From positions 744,001 through 808,000 of the forward strand of contig CANTAL010000137.1 in assembly GCA_947650365.1 (NCBI GenBank): 64,000 nt of DNA. Direction: 5' to 3'. A program made the translations under genes and the position numbers. This document shows, piece after piece, positions 20,582 through 33,800 of the stretch. Position 1 is the stretch's first letter; the number at the start of each line of letters is the position of its first letter. Under the pieces are notes generated by a model. It was given only the letters and a program-made list of their open reading frames with translations. It was not told where the DNA came from and did not search any database. This DNA comes from Chamaelirium japonicum (Eukaryota; Streptophyta; Magnoliopsida; Liliales; Melanthiaceae).

Positions 20582-23500
20582 CCATTCTAATTCATTCGTA
20601 CAATCCATTCTAATTCATTCGCACGATCCATTCTAATTCATTCGTACGATCAATTCTAATTCATTCGCACGAATGTATCCATTCTAATTCATTCGTACGA
20701 TCCTGAATTAGAATGGATCGTACGAATGAATGGATCGTGCTAATGAATTAGAATGGATTATACGAATGAATTAGAATGGATCATACGAATTAATTAGAAT
20801 GGATCATACGAATGAATTAGAATAGATCGTACGAATGAATTAGAATGGATCGTACGAATGAATTAGAATGGATCGTGCGAATGAATTAGAATGGATCGTA
20901 CGAATGAATTAGAATGGATACATTTGTGCGAATGAATTAGAATGGATCATACGAATGAATTAGAATGGATCGTACGAATGAATTAGAATGGATCGTACGA
21001 ATGAATTAGAATGGATCGTGCGAATGAATTAGAATGGATCGTACGAATGAATTAGAATGGATCGTGTGAAAGAATTAGAATGGATCGTACGAATGAATTA
21101 GAATGGATCGTGCGAATGAATTAGAATGGATCGTACGAATGAATTAGAATGGATACATTCGTGCGAATGAATTAGAATGGATCGGACAAATGAATTAGAA
21201 TGGATCGTACGAATGAGTAAGAATGGATCGTACGAATGAAATAGAATAGATCGTACAAATGAATTAGAATGGATCGTACGAAGGAATTAGAATGGATCGT
21301 ACGAATGAATTAGAATGGATATATTTGTGCAAATGAATTAGAATGGATCTTATGAATGTATTAGAATGGATCGTATGAGTGAATTAGAATGGATCGTACG
21401 AATGAATTAGAATGGATCGTATGAATGAATTAGAATGGATACATTCGTGTGAATGAATTAGAATGGATCGTATGAATGAATTAGAATGGATCGTGCGAAT
21501 GAATTAGAATGGATCGTACGAATAAATTAGAATGGATACATTTGTGCGAATGAATTAGAATGGATCGTACGAATGAATTAGAATGGATCGTATGAATGAA
21601 TTAGAATGGATCGTACGAATGAATTAGAATGGATCGTGCGAATGATGAATGGATCGTACGAATGAATTAGAATGGATCGTACGAATGAACTAGAATGGAT
21701 ACATTCGTGCTAATGAATTAGAATAGATCGTACGAATGAATTAGAATGGATCGTACGAATGAATTAGAATGGATCTTACGAATGAATTAGAATGGATCGA
21801 ACGAATGAATTAGAATGGATCGTACGAATGAATTAGAATGGATCTTACGAATGAATTAGAATGGATCGTACGAATAAATTAGAATGGATCGTATGAATGG
21901 TTTAGAATGGATACATTCGTGCGAATGAATTAGAATGGATCGGATGAATGAATTAGAATGGATCGTACGAATGAATTAGAATGGATGAAATGAATGAATT
22001 AGATTGGTTACATTCATGCGAATGAATTAGAATGGATCGTACGAATGGATTAGAATGGATTGTACGAATGGATTAGAATGGATACATTCGTGCGAATAAA
22101 TTAGAATGGATCATACGAATGAGTAAGAATGGATCGTACGAATGAAATAGAATGGATTGTACGAATGAATTAGAATGGATCGTGCGAATGAATTTGAATG
22201 GATCGTACGAATGAATTAGAATGGATCGTGCTAATGAATTAGAATTAATCGTACGAATGAAATAGAATGGATGGTACGAATGATTTAGAATGGATCGTAC
22301 GAATGAATTAGAATGGATCGTACGAATGATTTAGAATGGATACATTCGTGCGAATGAATTAGAATGGATCATACGAGTGAGTAAGAATGGATCGTACGAA
22401 TGAAATAGAATGGATTGTACGAATGAATTAGAATGGATTCGTACGAATGAATTAGAATGGATACATTCGTGCGAATGAATTAGAATGGATCGTACCAATG
22501 AGTAAGAATGGATCGTACGAATGAAATAGAATGGATTGTGCGAATGAATTAGAATGGATCGTACGAATGAATTAGAATGGATCGTACGAATGAATTAGAA
22601 TGGATCATACGAATCAATTAGAATGGATCATACGAATGAATTAGAATGGATCGTACGAATGAATTAGAATGGATCGTACGAATGAATTAGAATGGATCGT
22701 ACGAATGAATTAGAATGGATCGTACGAATGAATTAGAATGGATCGTACGAATGAATTAGAATGGATCGTACGAATGAATTAGAATGGATACATTTGTGCG
22801 AATGAATTAGAATGTATCGTACGAATGGATTAGAATAGATCGTACGAATGGATTAGAATGGATACATTCGTGCGAATGAATTAGAATGGATTGTATGAAT
22901 GAATTAGAATGGATCGTACGATCCATTCGAATTCATTCGCACGATCCATTCTAATTCATTCGTACGATCCATTCTAATTCATTCATACGATCCATTCTAA
23001 TTCATTCGTACGATCCATTCTAATTCATTCGCAATCTATTCTAATTCATTCGTACGAATGGATACATTCGTGTGAATGAATTAGAATGGATCGTGTGAAA
23101 GAATTAGAATGGATCGTACGAATGAATTAGAATGGATCGTACGAATGAATTAGAATGGTTACATTCATACGAATGAATTAGAATAGATCGTGCGAATGAA
23201 TTAGAATGGATTCGTACGAATGAATTAGAATGGATACATTCGTGTGAATGAATTAGAATGGATCGTACCAATGAGTAAGAATGGATCATACGTATGAAAT
23301 AGAATAGATTGTGCGAATGAATTAGAATGGATCGCACGAATGTATCCATTCTAATTCATTCGTACGATCCATTCTAATTCATTCGTACGATCCATTCTAA
23401 TTCATTCGTATGATCCATTCTAATTAATTCGTATGATCCATTCTAATTCATTCGTACGATCCATTCTAATTCATTCATACAATCCATTCTAATTCATTCG

Positions 23501-25680
23501 TACGATCTATTCTAATTCACTCATAAGATCCGTTCTAATACATTCATACGATCCATTCTAATTCATTTGCACGAATATATCCATTCTAATTCATTCGTAC
23601 GATCCATTCTAATTCCTTCGTACGATCCATTCTAATTCATTCGTACGATCTATTCTAATTCATTCGTCCGAACCATTCTAATTCATTCGTACGAATGAAT
23701 TAGAATGGATATATTCGTGCTCGTGCGAATGAATTAGAATGGATACATTCGTGCGAAAGAATTAGAATAGATCGTATGAATGAATTAGAATAGATCCTAT
23801 GAATGAATTAGAATGGATCGTGCGAATGAATTAGAATGGATCGTACGAATGAATTAGAATGGATCGTGCTAATGAATTAGAATTTATCGAACGAATGAAT
23901 TAGCATGGATCGTGCTAATGAATTAGAATGGATCGTACGAATGAATTAGAATGGATCAAATGAATGAATTAGAATGGTTACATTCATGCGAATGAATTAG
24001 AATGGATTGTACGAATGGATTAGAATGGATCGTACCAATGGATTAGAATAGATACATTCGAGCGAATGAATTAGAATGGATCATACGAATGAATTAGAAT
24101 GGATCGTACGAATAAATTAGAATGGATACATTCGTCCGAATGAATTAGAATGGATCATACGAATGAGTAAGAATGGATCGTACGAATGAAATAGAATAGA
24201 TTGTACGAATGAATAAGAATGTATTCGTACGAATGAATTAGAATGGATCGTACGAATGAATTAGAATGGATCATACGAATGAATTAGAATGGATCATACG
24301 AATGAATTAGAATGGATCATACGAATGAATTAGAATGGATACATTCGTGCGAATGAATTAGAATGGATCGGACGAATGAATTAGAATAGATCGTACGAAT
24401 GAATTAGAATGGATCGTACGAATGGATTAGAATGGATACATTCGTGCGAATGAATTAGAATGGATTGTATGAATGAATTAGAATGGATCGTACGAATGAA
24501 TTAGAATGGATCGTACGACTGAATTAGAATGGATCGTACGAATGAATTAGAATGGATCGTACGAATGAATTAGAATGGATCGTACGAATGGATTAGAATG
24601 GATTGTACGAATGAATTAGAATGGATCCTACGAATGAATTAGAATGGATCGTGTGAAAGAATTAGAATGGATTGTATGAATGAATTAGAATGGATCGTAT
24701 GAAAGAATTAGAATGGATCGTGCGATTGAATTAGAATTGATCGAACGAATGAATTAGCATGGATCGTGCTAATGAATTAGAATGAAACGTACAAATGAAT
24801 TAGAATGGATCGTGTGAAAGAATTAGAATGGATTGTATGAATGAATTAGAATTAATTCGTACGATCCATTCGAATTCATTCGCACGATCCATTCTAATTC
24901 ATTCATACGATCCATTCTAATTCATTCATACAATCCATTCTAATTATTTCACACGATCCATTCTAATTCATTCGTAGGATCCATTCTAATTCATTCGTAC
25001 GATCCATTCTAATTCATTCGTACGATCCATTCTAATTCTTTCATACAATCCATTCTAATTCATTCGCACGAATGTATCCATTCTAATCCATTCGTACGAT
25101 CCATTCTAATTCATTCGTACGATCCATTCTAATTCATTCGTACGATCCATTCTAATTCATTCGTACAATCCATTCTAATTTATTCGCACGAATGTATCCA
25201 TTCTAATTCATTCGTACAATCCATTCTATTTCATTCGTACGATCCATTCTTACTCATTCGTATGATCCATTCAAATTCATTCGTATGATCCATTCTAATT
25301 CATTCATACGATCTATTCTAATTCATTCGTACGATCCATTCTAATTCATTCGCACGATCCATTCAAATTCATTCATACGATCCATTCTAATTCATTCATA
25401 CGATCCATTCTAATTCATTCCTACAATCCATTCTAATTCATTCGCCCGATCCATTCTAAATCATTCATACGATCCATTCTATTCGAATGGATCATGCGAT
25501 CCATTCGAATTCATTCGCACGATCCATTCTAATTTATTCATACGATCCATTCTAATTCATTCATACAATGCATTCTAATTCTTTCACACGATCCATTCTA
25601 ATTCATTCGTACGATCCATTCTAATTCATTCGTACAATCCATTCTATTTCATTTGTACGATCCATTCTTACTCATTCGTA
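20582..25680. repeat. 23-bp satellite array, section II
   Basis: This is the same unit as section I. Orientation order is R to about 20703, F to 22917, R to 23053, F to 23337, R to 23690, F to 24856, then R to 25680 with a tiny F flip at about 25482-25496. A 24-bp variant with GGATTCGTACGAATG occurs near 22438 and 23210. The segment near 20582 starts in R, whereas the satellite left of the copia element ends in F. Confidence 0.97.
23673..23708. repeat. Perfect 36-bp palindrome at an R-to-F switch
   Basis: Two 18-bp arms (left CCATTCTAATTCATTCGT) meet at CGTACG. It is the same class of junction as 7260-7299. Confidence 0.9.
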
Positions 25681-25685
25681 TGATC
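25681..25685. repeat. Target site duplication, left copy
   Basis: TGATC directly precedes the solo LTR terminus TGTTTGGGGG and is repeated exactly after the other terminus at 26648-26652. Confidence 0.93.
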
Positions 25686-26647
25686 TGTTTGGGGGATTTT
25701 TTCGCTGGTCCGTACGGGCTGCCTGCAAGACAAAGAAAAAGCGTTAGAACGGCTGGCTCCCGTAGGAGCGCAGACCCTCCGACGCTCAAGTCAGTCTCAG
25801 GTGCACAATAGCGAGTTGTGGTAGACGAAAGGGGAAGGGAATAGGGTTTCCAACCTGTACTATGGAGTCTGGGGGTGAGCATTTTTAGCAATCGGCGGCC
25901 TACCGTGGCCCGACACGTGGAGATTCTTCCAGAGCCTTCTAAACCCCCACGTTCTAGCTCGCGTGGGTCTCTGACGATTCTTGGAACTCGCGCCTCTGAC
26001 ATTCTTTGTCGTCGAGCCTGCCAGGCGATTTGAGTAGGGGAGAGCATCTTTCTTGTTGCTGCTAGGTGGCTATTCTGGGATATTCAAGTCTGGGAGGTCT
26101 CAAACTGACTTAGGCGGGCTTTCGTGGACCACGTTTGTCCACGTAGCTTCCGTGGGGTCTTGACACCTGGCTGCCCTTATGCTGCTCTATAGTGGGCGAC
26201 CTCCGGTAGGGAGCCAAGGCGAGCTCGCCCTCTATTGCTCTGCCTTCTCTTCCACATCTATCAAGAGTCGGACCTCGCGGGAGCGTCCTCTTCGATAAAC
26301 TGGGGAGTTCTGGCGAGCTTGGGCGAGCTCCTGAGCGAGCTTGATCGAGCTCCTGAGCAAACTTGGGCGAGCTCCTGAGCGAGCTTGGGCGAGCTCCTGA
26401 GCGAGCTTGGGCGAGCTCCTGAGCGAGCTCTTTGCCTAAGGCCCCTTCGGCCCAGCGCGGAGCTCGCTCCCTGGGCGAGCTCCTGCGCGAGCTTGGGCGA
26501 TCTCCTACGCGAGCTTGGGCGAGCTCCTGAGCGAGCTTTTAGCCTAAGCCCCTTCAGCCCAATGTGGATCTCGCTCCATGTCAAGGTGATTTGGTGAGCG
26601 CGGAGGGGGGGTGCGAACTCCAGGGCAGATTTCAGCTACCCCCAACA
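25686..26647 (-). mobile_element. Solo LTR, gypsy-like family (962 bp, fossil)
   Basis: The sequence is bounded by TGTTTGGGGG and CCCCCAACA, inverted TG...CA termini, and flanked by a perfect 5-bp duplication (TGATC). No internal region, primer site or second LTR is present, so this is a solo LTR left by recombination between two LTRs. By comparison with the TATA-bearing copies at 2093-2872 and 36508-36809 it lies on the minus strand. It carries the GAGCTC array (about 26300-26550), a two-fold repeated segment around GCCTAAG(C/G)CCCCTTC, and the CTTGCAGGCAGCC segment near its U5 side. The 5-bp duplication fits gypsy but also copia; the gypsy assignment is tentative. It looks whole as a solo LTR. 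Confidence 0.93.
26300..26550. repeat. GAGCTC array inside the solo LTR
   Basis: Repeated units such as GAGCTTGGGCGAGCTCCTGA are the reverse strand of the arrays at 1671-1930 and 2168-2358. Unit number differs between copies. Confidence 0.88.
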
Positions 26648-26652
26648 TGATC
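26648..26652. repeat. Target site duplication, right copy
   Basis: TGATC follows the terminus CCCCCAACA and continues straight into satellite (CATTCTAATTC), matching the left copy at 25681-25685. Confidence 0.93.
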
Positions 26653-26791
26653 CATTCTAATTCATTCGTACGATCCATTCTAATTCATTTGTACGATCCA
26701 TTCTAATTCTTTCACACGATCCATTCTAATTCATTCGTAGGATCCATTCTAATTCATTCGTACAATCTATTCTAATTCATTTGTACGATCC

Positions 26792-26831
26792 ATTCTAATT
26801 CATTCGTACGATCGTACGAATGAATTAGAAT
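26792..26831. repeat. Perfect 40-bp palindrome with a doubled CGTACG core
   Basis: The R-to-F switch reads CGTACGATCGTACG at its centre (26811/26812), with perfect 20-bp arms. The same core type recurs near 44972 and, with one change, near 63850. Confidence 0.92.
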
Positions 26832-29800
26832 AGATTGTACGGAATTAATTAGAATGGATTGTATGAATGAATTAGAATGGATACATTCGTGCGAATGAAT
26901 TAGAATGGATCATACGAATGAGTAAGAATGGATCGTACGAATGAAATAGAATGGATTGTACGAATGAATTAGAATGGATCGTACAAATGAATTAGAATGA
27001 ATCGTACGAATGAATTAGAATGGATCATACGAATGAATTAGAATGGATCATGTGAAAGAATTAGAATGGATTGTATGAATGAATTAGAATAGATCGTATG
27101 CATGAATTAGAATGGATCGTACAAAAGAATTAGAATGGATCGTACGAATGAACTAGAATGGATACATTCGTGCGAATGAATTAGAATGGATCATACGAAG
27201 GAATTAAAATGGATCGTACGAATGAATTAGAATGGATCGTACGAATGAATTAGAATAGAGCGTACGAATGAATTAGAATGGATCGTACGAAGGAATTAGA
27301 ATGGATCGTACGAATGAATTAGAATGGATCGTACGAATGAATTAGAATGGATATATTCGTGCAAATGAATTAGAATGGATCGTACGAATGAATTAGAATG
27401 GATTCATACGAATGAATTAGAATGGATACATTCGTGCGAATGAATTAGAATGGATCGTACCTATGATGAAGAATGGATCGTACGAATGAATAGAATGGAT
27501 CGTATGAATTAATTAGAATGGATACATTCGTGTGAATGAATTAGAATGGATCGTATGAATGAATTAGAATAGATTTTGTGAATGAATTAGAACTGATCGT
27601 ACGAATGAATTAGAATGGATACATTCGTGCGAATGAATTAGAATGGATTGTATGAATGAATTAGAATGGATCCTATGAATGAATTAGAATGGATCGTATG
27701 AATGAATTAGAATGGATCGTACGAATGAATTAGAATGGATCTTACGAATGAAATAGAATAGATTGTACGAATGAATTAGAATGGATTCGTACGAATGAAT
27801 TAGAATGGATACATTCGTGCGAATGAATTAGAATGGATCGTACCAATGAGTAAGAATGGATCATACGAATGAAATAGAATGGATTGTGCGAATGAATTAG
27901 AATGGATCGCACGAATGTATCCATTCTAATTCATTCGTATGAACCATTCTAATTCATTCGTACGATCCATTCTAATTCATTCGTATGATCCATTCTAATT
28001 AATTCGTATGATCCATTCTAATTCATTCGTACGATCTATTCTAATTCATTCATACAATCCATTCTAATTCATTCGTACGATCCATTCTAATTCACTCATA
28101 CGATCCATTCTAATACATTCATACGATCCATTCTAATTCATTTGCACGAATATATCCATTCTAATTCATTCGTACGATCCATTCTAATTCCTTCGTACGA
28201 TCCATTCTAATTCATTCGTACGATCTATTCTAATTCATTCGTATGATCCATTCTAATTCATTCGTACGATCCATTCTAATTCCTTCGTACGATCCATTCT
28301 AATTCATTTGTACGATCCATTCTAATTCATTCGTACAATCTATTCTAATTCATTCGTACGAATGGATACGTTCGTGTGAATGAATTAGAATGGATCGTAC
28401 GAATGAGTAAGAATGGATCGTACGAATGAAATAGAATGGATTGCGCGAATAAATTAGAATGGATCGTACGAATGAATTAGAATGGATCGTACGAAGGAAT
28501 TAGAATGGATCATACGAATGAATTAGAATGGATCGTACAAATGAATTAGAACAGATCGTACGAATGAATTAGAATGGATCGTACGAAGGAATTAGAATGG
28601 ATCGTACGAATGAATTAGAATGGATCGTGCTAATGAATTAGAATGTATCGAACGAATGAATTAGCATGGATCGTGCTAATGAATTAGAATGGAACGTACG
28701 AATGAATTAGAATGGATCGTGTGAAAGAATTAGAATGGATTGTATGAATGAATTAGAATGAATTCGTACGATCCATTCGAATTCATTCGCACGATCCATT
28801 CTAATTCATTCATACGATCCATTCTAATTCATTCATACAATACATTCTAATTCTTTCACATGATCCTTTCTAATTCATTGGTAGGATCCATTCTAATTCA
28901 TTCGTACAATCTATTCTATTTCATTCGTACGATCCATTCTTACTCATTCGTATGATCCATTCTAATTCATTCGGACGAATGTATCCATTCTAATTTATTC
29001 GTACGATCTATTCTAGTTCATTCGTACGATCCATTCTAATTCATTCGTACGATCTATTCTAATTCATTCGTACGATCCATTCCAATTTCATTCGTACGAT
29101 CCATTCTAATTCATTCGCTCGAATGTATCCATTCTAATCCATTCGTACGATCCATTCTAATCCATTCGTACAATCCATTCTAATTCATTCGCATGAATGT
29201 AACCATTCTAATTCATTCATTTGATCCATTCTAATTCATTAGTACGATCCATTCTAATTCATTCGTCCGATCCATTCTAATTCATTCGCACGAATGTATC
29301 CATTCTAATTCATTCGTACAATCCATTCTAATTCATTCGTATGATCCATTCTAATTCATTCGTAAGATCCATTCTATTTCATTCGTACGATCCATTCTAA
29401 TTCATTCGTACGATCCATTGTAATTCATTCGCACGAATGTATCCATTCTAGTTCATTCGTACGATCCATTCTAATTCATTCGTACGATCCATTCTAATTC
29501 ATTCGCACGATCCATTCTAATTCATTCGTACGATCAATTCTAATTCATTCGCACGAATGTATCTATTCTAATTCATTCGTACGATCCTGAATTAGAATGG
29601 ATCGTACGAATGAATTAGAATGGATACCTTTGTGCATATGAATTAGAATGGATCGTATGAATGAATTAGAATGGATCATAGTAATGAATTAGAATGGATC
29701 GTACGAATGAATTAGAATGGATCATACGAATGAATTAGAATGGATCTTACGAATGGATTAGAATGGATACATTCGTGCGAATGAATTAGAATGGATCGTA

Positions 29801-30139
29801 CGAATGAATTAGAATGGATCGTACGAATGAATTAGAATGGATCAAATGAATGAATTAGAATGGTTACATTTATGCGAATGAATTAGAATGGATCGTACGA
29901 ATGGATTAGAATGGATCGTACGAATGGATTAGAATGGATACATTCGAGCGAATGAATAAGAATGGATCGTACGAATGAAATTAGAATAGATCGTACGAAT
30001 GAATTAGAATAGATCGTACGAATGAATTAGAATGGATCGTAGGAATGAATTAGAATGGATCGTGTGAAAGAATTAGAATGGATCGTACGAATGAATTAGA
30101 ATGGATCGTGCGAATGAATTAGAATGGATCGTACGAATG

Positions 30140-30840
30140 AATTAGAATGGATCGTGCTAATGAATTAGAATTGATCGAACGAATGAATTAGCATGGATCG
30201 TGCATTCGTACGATCCATTCTAATTCATTCGTAAGATCCATTCTAATTCATTCGTACGATCCATTCTAATTCATTCGTACGATCCATTCTAATTCATTCG
30301 CACGAATGTATCCATTCTAGTTCATTCGTACGATCCATTCTAATTCATTCGTATGATCCATTCTAATTCATTCATACGATCTATTCTAATTCATTCATAC
30401 AATCCTTTCTAATTCTTTCACACGATCCATTCTAATTCATTCGTACGATCCATTCTAATTCATTCGCACAATCCATTCTATTTCATTCGTACGATCCATT
30501 CTTTCTCAATCGTATGATCCATTCTAATTCATTCGCACGAATGTATCCATAATGGATCATACGAATGAGTAAGAATGGATCGTACGAATGAAATAGAATG
30601 GATTGTTCGAATGAATTAGAATGGACCGTACGAATGAATTAGAATGGATACATTCGTGCGAATGAATTAGAATGGATCGAACGAATGAATTAGAATGGAT
30701 CGTACGAACGAATTAGAATGGATCGTACGAATAAATTAGAATGGATCGTACGAATAAATTAGAATGGATACATTCGTCCGAATGAATTAGAATGGATCAT
30801 ACGAATGAGTAAGAATGGATCGTACGAATGAAATAGAATA
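30140..30840. repeat. Higher-order block, copy A1
   Basis: The block contains an F-to-R switch (GGATCGTGCATTCGTACG, near 30203), then an R run, then the R-to-F switch ATGTATCCATAATGGATC (near 30550). The same ordered variants occur at about 48590-49265 and 61333-62000, and the second half again at 52540-53060. Confidence 0.85.
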
Positions 30841-33800
30841 GATTGTACGAATGAATTAGAATGGATCGTGCGAATGAATTAGAATGGATCGTACGAATGA
30901 ATTAGAATAGATCGTACGAATGAATTAGAATGGATCATGCGAATGAATTAGAATGGATCATATTAATGAATTAGAGTGGATCGTACGAATGAATTAGAAT
31001 GGATACATTCGTGCGAATGAATTAGAATGGATCGTGCGAATCCATTAGACTGGATCGTGCGAATGAATAAGAATGGATCATACGAATGAATTAGAATGGA
31101 TCGTACGAATTAATTAGAATGGATACATTCGTGCGAATGAATTAGAATGGATTGTATGAATGAATTAGAATGGATCGTATGAATGAATTAGAATGGATCA
31201 TACGAATTAATTAGAATGGATCATACGAATGAATTAGAATGGATCGTACGACTGAATTAGAATGGATCGTACGAATGAACTAGAATTGATTGTACGAATG
31301 AACTAGAATGGATACATTCATGCGAATGAATTAGAATGGATTGTACGAATGAATTAGAATGGATCATACGATTCATTCTAATTCATTCGTACGATCCATT
31401 CTAATACATTCGTACGATTCATGCTAATTCATTCGCACGATCCATTCTAATTCATTCGTACGATCCATTCTTATTCATTAATACGATCCATTCTAATTCA
31501 TTCGCACAATCCATTCTAATTCATTCGTACAATCCATTCTAATGCATTCGTATGATCCATTCTAACTCATTCGGTGGATCCATTCTAATTCATTCGTACG
31601 ATCTATTCTAATTCATTCGTACGATCTATTCTAATTCATTCGCACGAATGTAACCATTCTAATTCATTCATACGATTCATTCTAATTCATTCGTATGAGC
31701 TATTCTAATTCATTCATACGATCCATTCTAATTCATTCGTACGATCCATTGTAATTCATTCATACAATCCATTTAGATTCATTCGCACAAATGTATCCAT
31801 TCAAATTCATTCGTACGATCCAGTCTAATTCATTCGTACGATCCATTCTAATTCATTCGTACGATCCATTCTAATTCATTCGTACGATCCATTCTAATTC
31901 ATTCGCACAAATGTATACATTCTAATTCATTCGTACGATCCATTCTAATTCATTCGTACGATCCATTCTAATTCATTCGCTCAAATGTATCCATTCTAAT
32001 TCATTCGTACGATTCATTCTTACTCATTCGTATGATCCATTCTAATTCATTCGTACGATCCATTCTAATCCATTCGTACGATCCATTCTAATTCATTCGC
32101 ATGAATGTAACCATTCTAATTCATTCATTTGATCTATTCTAATTCATTCGTACGATCCATTCTAATTCATTCGTCCGATCCATTCTAATTCATTCGCACG
32201 AATGTATCCATTCTAATTCATTCATACGATCCATTCTAATTTATTCGTACGGTCCATTCTAATTCATTCTCACAATCCATTCTAATTCATTCGTACGATC
32301 CATTCTAATTCATTCTAATTCTTTCACACGGTCCATTCTAATCCATTCTAATTCTTTCACACGATCCATTCTAATTCATTCGTACGTTCCATACTAATTC
32401 ATTAGCACGATCAATGCTAATCCATTCGTTCGATCAATTCTAATTCATTAGCACGATCCATTCTAATTCATTCGTACGATCCATTCTAATTCATTCGTAC
32501 GATCCATTCTAATTCATTCGTACGATCCATTCTAATTCATTCGCACGATCCATTCTAATTAATTCGTACGATCAATTCTAATTCATTCGCACAAATGTAT
32601 CCATTCTAATTCATTCGCACGATCCATTCTAATTCATTCGTACGACCTATTCTAATTCATTCGTATGATCCATTCTAATTCATTCGTAGGATCTTAGAAT
32701 GGAATATACGAATGAATTAGAATGGATCGTACGAATGAATTAGACTATTCTTACTCATTCGTATGATCCATTCTAATATATTCGCACGAATGTATCCATT
32801 CTAATCCATTCGTACGATCCATTCTAATCCATTCATACGATCCATTCTAATTCATTCGCACAAATGTATCCATTCTAATTCAATCGTACGATCCATTCTA
32901 ATTCATTCGTACGATCCATTCTAATTCATTCATAGGATCCATTATAATACATTCGTACGATCCATTCTAATTCATTCGTACGATCCATTCTAATTCATTC
33001 ATACAATGCATTCTAATTCTTTCACACGATCCATTCTAATTCATTCGTACGATCCATTCTAAATCATTCGTGCAATCTATTCTATTTCATTCGTACGATC
33101 AATTCTAATTCATTCATAGGATCCATTCTAATTCATTCATACGATCTATTCTAATTCTTTCACACGATCCATTCTATTTCATTCGTACGATCCATTCTTA
33201 CTCATTGGTACGATCCATTCTAATTCATTCGTACGATCCATTCTAATTCATTCGTACGATCCATTCTAATTCATTCGTTCGATCCATTCTAATTCATTCG
33301 CACGAATGTATCCATTCTAATTCATTCGTACGATCCATTCTAATTCATTCGTACGATCCATTCTAATTCATTCGTAAGATCCATTCTAATTCCTTCGTAC
33401 GATCCATTGTAATTCATTCGTACGATCCATTCTAATTCCTTCGTACGATCCATTCTAATTCATTCGTACGATCCATTCTAGTTCATTCGTACGATCCATT
33501 CTAATTCCTTCGTACGATCCATTCTAATTCATTCGTACGATCCATTCTAATTCATTCGCGCAATCTATTCTAATTCATTCATACGATCCATTCTAATTAA
33601 TTCGTACGATCCATTCTAATTCATTCGCACGATCCATTCTAATTCATTCGCGCAATCTATTCTAATTCATTCGCACGATCCATTCTAATTCATTCGTACG
33701 ATCCATTCTAATTCTTTCACACGATCCATTCTAATTCATTCGTACGATCCATTCGAATTCATTTGTACGATCTATTCTAATTCATTTGTACGATCCATTC

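Noticed and set aside
23104-23349. Open frames of 60-80 codons in the satellite (also at 27742-27924, 36768-36968 and 53029-53226) with IHSNSFVRSIL-like peptides
   Set aside because: They are direct translations of the 23-bp repeat. Three units give a 69-bp (23-codon) period in any frame without stops. No start context, no domain and no non-repeat sequence supports a gene.
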